A stretch of DNA of 64,000 nt from Vibrio diazotrophicus. Its GTDB lineage: Bacteria > Pseudomonadota > Gammaproteobacteria > Enterobacterales > Vibrionaceae. The notes beneath the pieces are model-generated. The model had not been told where the DNA came from and did no database searches. It was given only the letters and a program-made list of their open reading frames with translations. The stretch spans positions 558,001 through 622,000 of the forward strand of contig NZ_CP151842.1 in NCBI RefSeq assembly GCF_038452265.1, read 5' to 3'. Shown in pieces: positions 62,719 to 64,000 of the stretch. Every line of letters begins with the position of its first letter. The stretch's first letter is position 1. The translations under genes were made by a program, and so were the position numbers.

Positions 62719-63654
62719 ATGGAATTAATACGCGGTATTCATAATATCAAAGCACAGCATAATGGTTGTGTGTTGACGATTGGTAATTTTGACGGTGTTC
62801 ACTTAGGACATCAGCAAGTTCTGCAGAAAGTCTCTGAACAAGCCAAAAAGCTGAATTTACCTTCAGTCGTAATGACATTTGAACCGCAGCCTATGGAGCT
62901 TTTCTTAAAAGATAAAGCCCCTGCTCGGTTAACACGTTTGAGAGATAAGTTTGTTCAACTGAGTAAACTGGATATTGATCGACTGTTGTGTGTGAATTTT
63001 AACCATCATTTTGCCAGTCTAGATGCGGACAGTTTTATCCGTGACTTGTTGGTAAAACGTTTGGGTGTTAAGTTTCTGGTTGTTGGCGACGATTTTTGTT
63101 TCGGCCGTGAGCGCAAAGGTAATTTTGCTATGCTCAAAGAGGCTGGGCAAAAGTACGGATTTGAAGTCGTCAGCACGGAAAGTTTCTGCTTAGAAGAGCT
63201 TCGTGTGAGTAGTACGGCGATTCGAGAATCGCTGGCCGAAAACGATCTGACGGGAACGTCAGAAATGCTGGGAAGAAACTATAGTATTAGCGGTCGAGTT
63301 TCCCATGGTCGAAAACTGGGTCGTACTATCGGATTTCCTACGGCAAATATTCCACTAAAACGCTGTGTTTCACCTGTGTCTGGTGTGTATGTTGTCGAAG
63401 CTTATGGGCTCGGTGAACAACCTATTGGTGGTGTGGCGAATATTGGCCAACGACCAACAGTAAATGGTGTTCGTCAGCAGCTAGAAGTGCACTTATTTGA
63501 CTTCCAAGGCAATTTGTATGGAAAGCAGTTAGAAGTAGCACTTTTGCATAAGCTAAGAGATGAAAAGAAGTTTGAGTCGTTTGATGCGCTTAAACAACAA
63601 ATAGAATTGGATGCTGAAGCGGCTAGGGTGTGGTTGCTTCAGTTTAAGAATTAG
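62719..63654 (+). CDS. ribF: Bifunctional riboflavin kinase/FAD synthetase
   Basis: 311 aa. N-terminal FMN adenylyltransferase (TIGNFDGVHLGHQQVL, the HxGH nucleotidyltransferase motif; SSTAIRESL) and C-terminal riboflavin kinase (GRTIGFPTANI, PVSGVYVVE). Converts riboflavin to FMN and FAD. Cotranscribed with ileS 63 bp downstream, as in E. coli. Confidence 0.97.
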   Translation: MELIRGIHNIKAQHNGCVLTIGNFDGVHLGHQQVLQKVSEQAKKLNLPSVVMTFEPQPMELFLKDKAPARLTRLRDKFVQLSKLDIDRLLCVNFNHHFASLDADSFIRDLLVKRLGVKFLVVGDDFCFGRERKGNFAMLKEAGQKYGFEVVSTESFCLEELRVSSTAIRESLAENDLTGTSEMLGRNYSISGRVSHGRKLGRTIGFPTANIPLKRCVSPVSGVYVVEAYGLGEQPIGGVANIGQRPTVNGVRQQLEVHLFDFQGNLYGKQLEVALLHKLRDEKKFESFDALKQQIELDAEAARVWLLQFKN

Positions 63655-63717
63655 CCAGTTGATTCCACTGGTTAAAATAATGTCTAACTTCGCCCAATAC
63701 AACGGAATTAAGAATCG

Positions 63718-64000
63718 ATGAGTGACTATAAAAATACCCTGAACTTACCTGAGACAGGGTTCCCAATGCGCGGTGATCTGGCCAAACGTGAGCCAGCAAT
63801 GTTAGAGCGTTGGTACCAAGAAGATCTATACGGTGAAATCCGTAAAGCTAAAAAAGGCAAAAAATCTTTCATCCTGCATGATGGCCCTCCATATGCCAAC
63901 GGTGATATTCACATTGGTCACGCACTTAATAAGATTCTTAAAGACATTATTATTAAATCTAAAACGCTTTCTGGTTTTGACTCTCCATATATTCCGGGTT
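63718..64000 (+). CDS. ileS: Isoleucyl-tRNA synthetase, 5' part
   Basis: First 94 codons, cut by the window end. N terminus MSDYKNTLNLPETGFPMRGDL and the class I motif HIGH in PPYANGDIHIGHALNKIL are typical of IleRS. Third gene of murJ-ribF-ileS. Confidence 0.96.
   Translation, partial: MSDYKNTLNLPETGFPMRGDLAKREPAMLERWYQEDLYGEIRKAKKGKKSFILHDGPPYANGDIHIGHALNKILKDIIIKSKTLSGFDSPYIPG

Overview
The window is a stretch of chromosome from a member of the genus Vibrio. The evidence is the gene content and order: tyrS-dacB-ompU-greA-yhbY-rlmE-ftsH-folP-glmM-secG-tRNA-Leu-tRNA-fMet-rimP-nusA-infB-rbfA-truB-rpsO-pnp-nlpI at the left, and nptA-nhaR-hlyU-rpsT-murJ-ribF-ileS at the right. I recognise both orders from Vibrio cholerae. 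HlyU, NptA and an OmpU-type porin are also typical of the genus. The species cannot be named from sequence alone.

Layout. 1-21.9 kb: translation, RNA-processing and envelope core genes. They include the ftsH/folP/glmM block, the metY-nusA-infB operon with its tRNAs, and rpsO/pnp. 21.9-30 kb: a two-domain PilZ (c-di-GMP receptor) protein, radA, a second-copy-type EF-G (fusA2), an acyl-CoA synthetase-like enzyme and an AraC-type regulator. 31.3-43.9 kb: a complete AT-rich tad (Flp pilus / tight adherence) locus: flp, tadV, an AAA+ ATPase not among the classical tad genes, rcpC, rcpA, a small lipoprotein, three pseudopilin-like genes, tadZ, tadA, tadB, tadC and tadD. It is followed convergently by a GAF/HD-GYP c-di-GMP phosphodiesterase. 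45.2-51 kb: the galETKM operon with two GalR-type operators 110 bp apart, and a LacI-family regulator (galR) on the opposite strand. 51-56 kb: a GGCT-like protein, ZntB, and a divergent pair made of an RLAN/ATP-grasp ligase and a GNAT-C39 peptidase fusion. A 262-bp TA-flanked MITE lies between that pair. 56-60.5 kb: adenine deaminase behind an adenine-type purine riboswitch, the Na+/phosphate symporter nptA behind a Pho-box-like site, nhaR and hlyU. 60.5-64 kb: rpsT, murJ, ribF and the 5' end of ileS.

How the parts fit. Left and right arms are conserved housekeeping DNA. The accessory interest lies in the tad locus with flanking c-di-GMP proteins (a PilZ receptor and an HD-GYP enzyme), the ATP-grasp/GNAT-peptidase pair, and several RNA or regulatory elements. 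These are the adenine riboswitch, a greA leader terminator like E. coli GraL, and two copies of a conserved structured intergenic element. One copy follows galM and ends in a strong terminator; the other lies upstream of hlyU. Start codons were moved inward from the longest open frame where the ribosome-binding site or family N terminus demanded it (rlmE, folP, secG, infB, rbfA, flp, rcpC, tadE, galE, galR, nptA, hlyU, rpsT, murJ).
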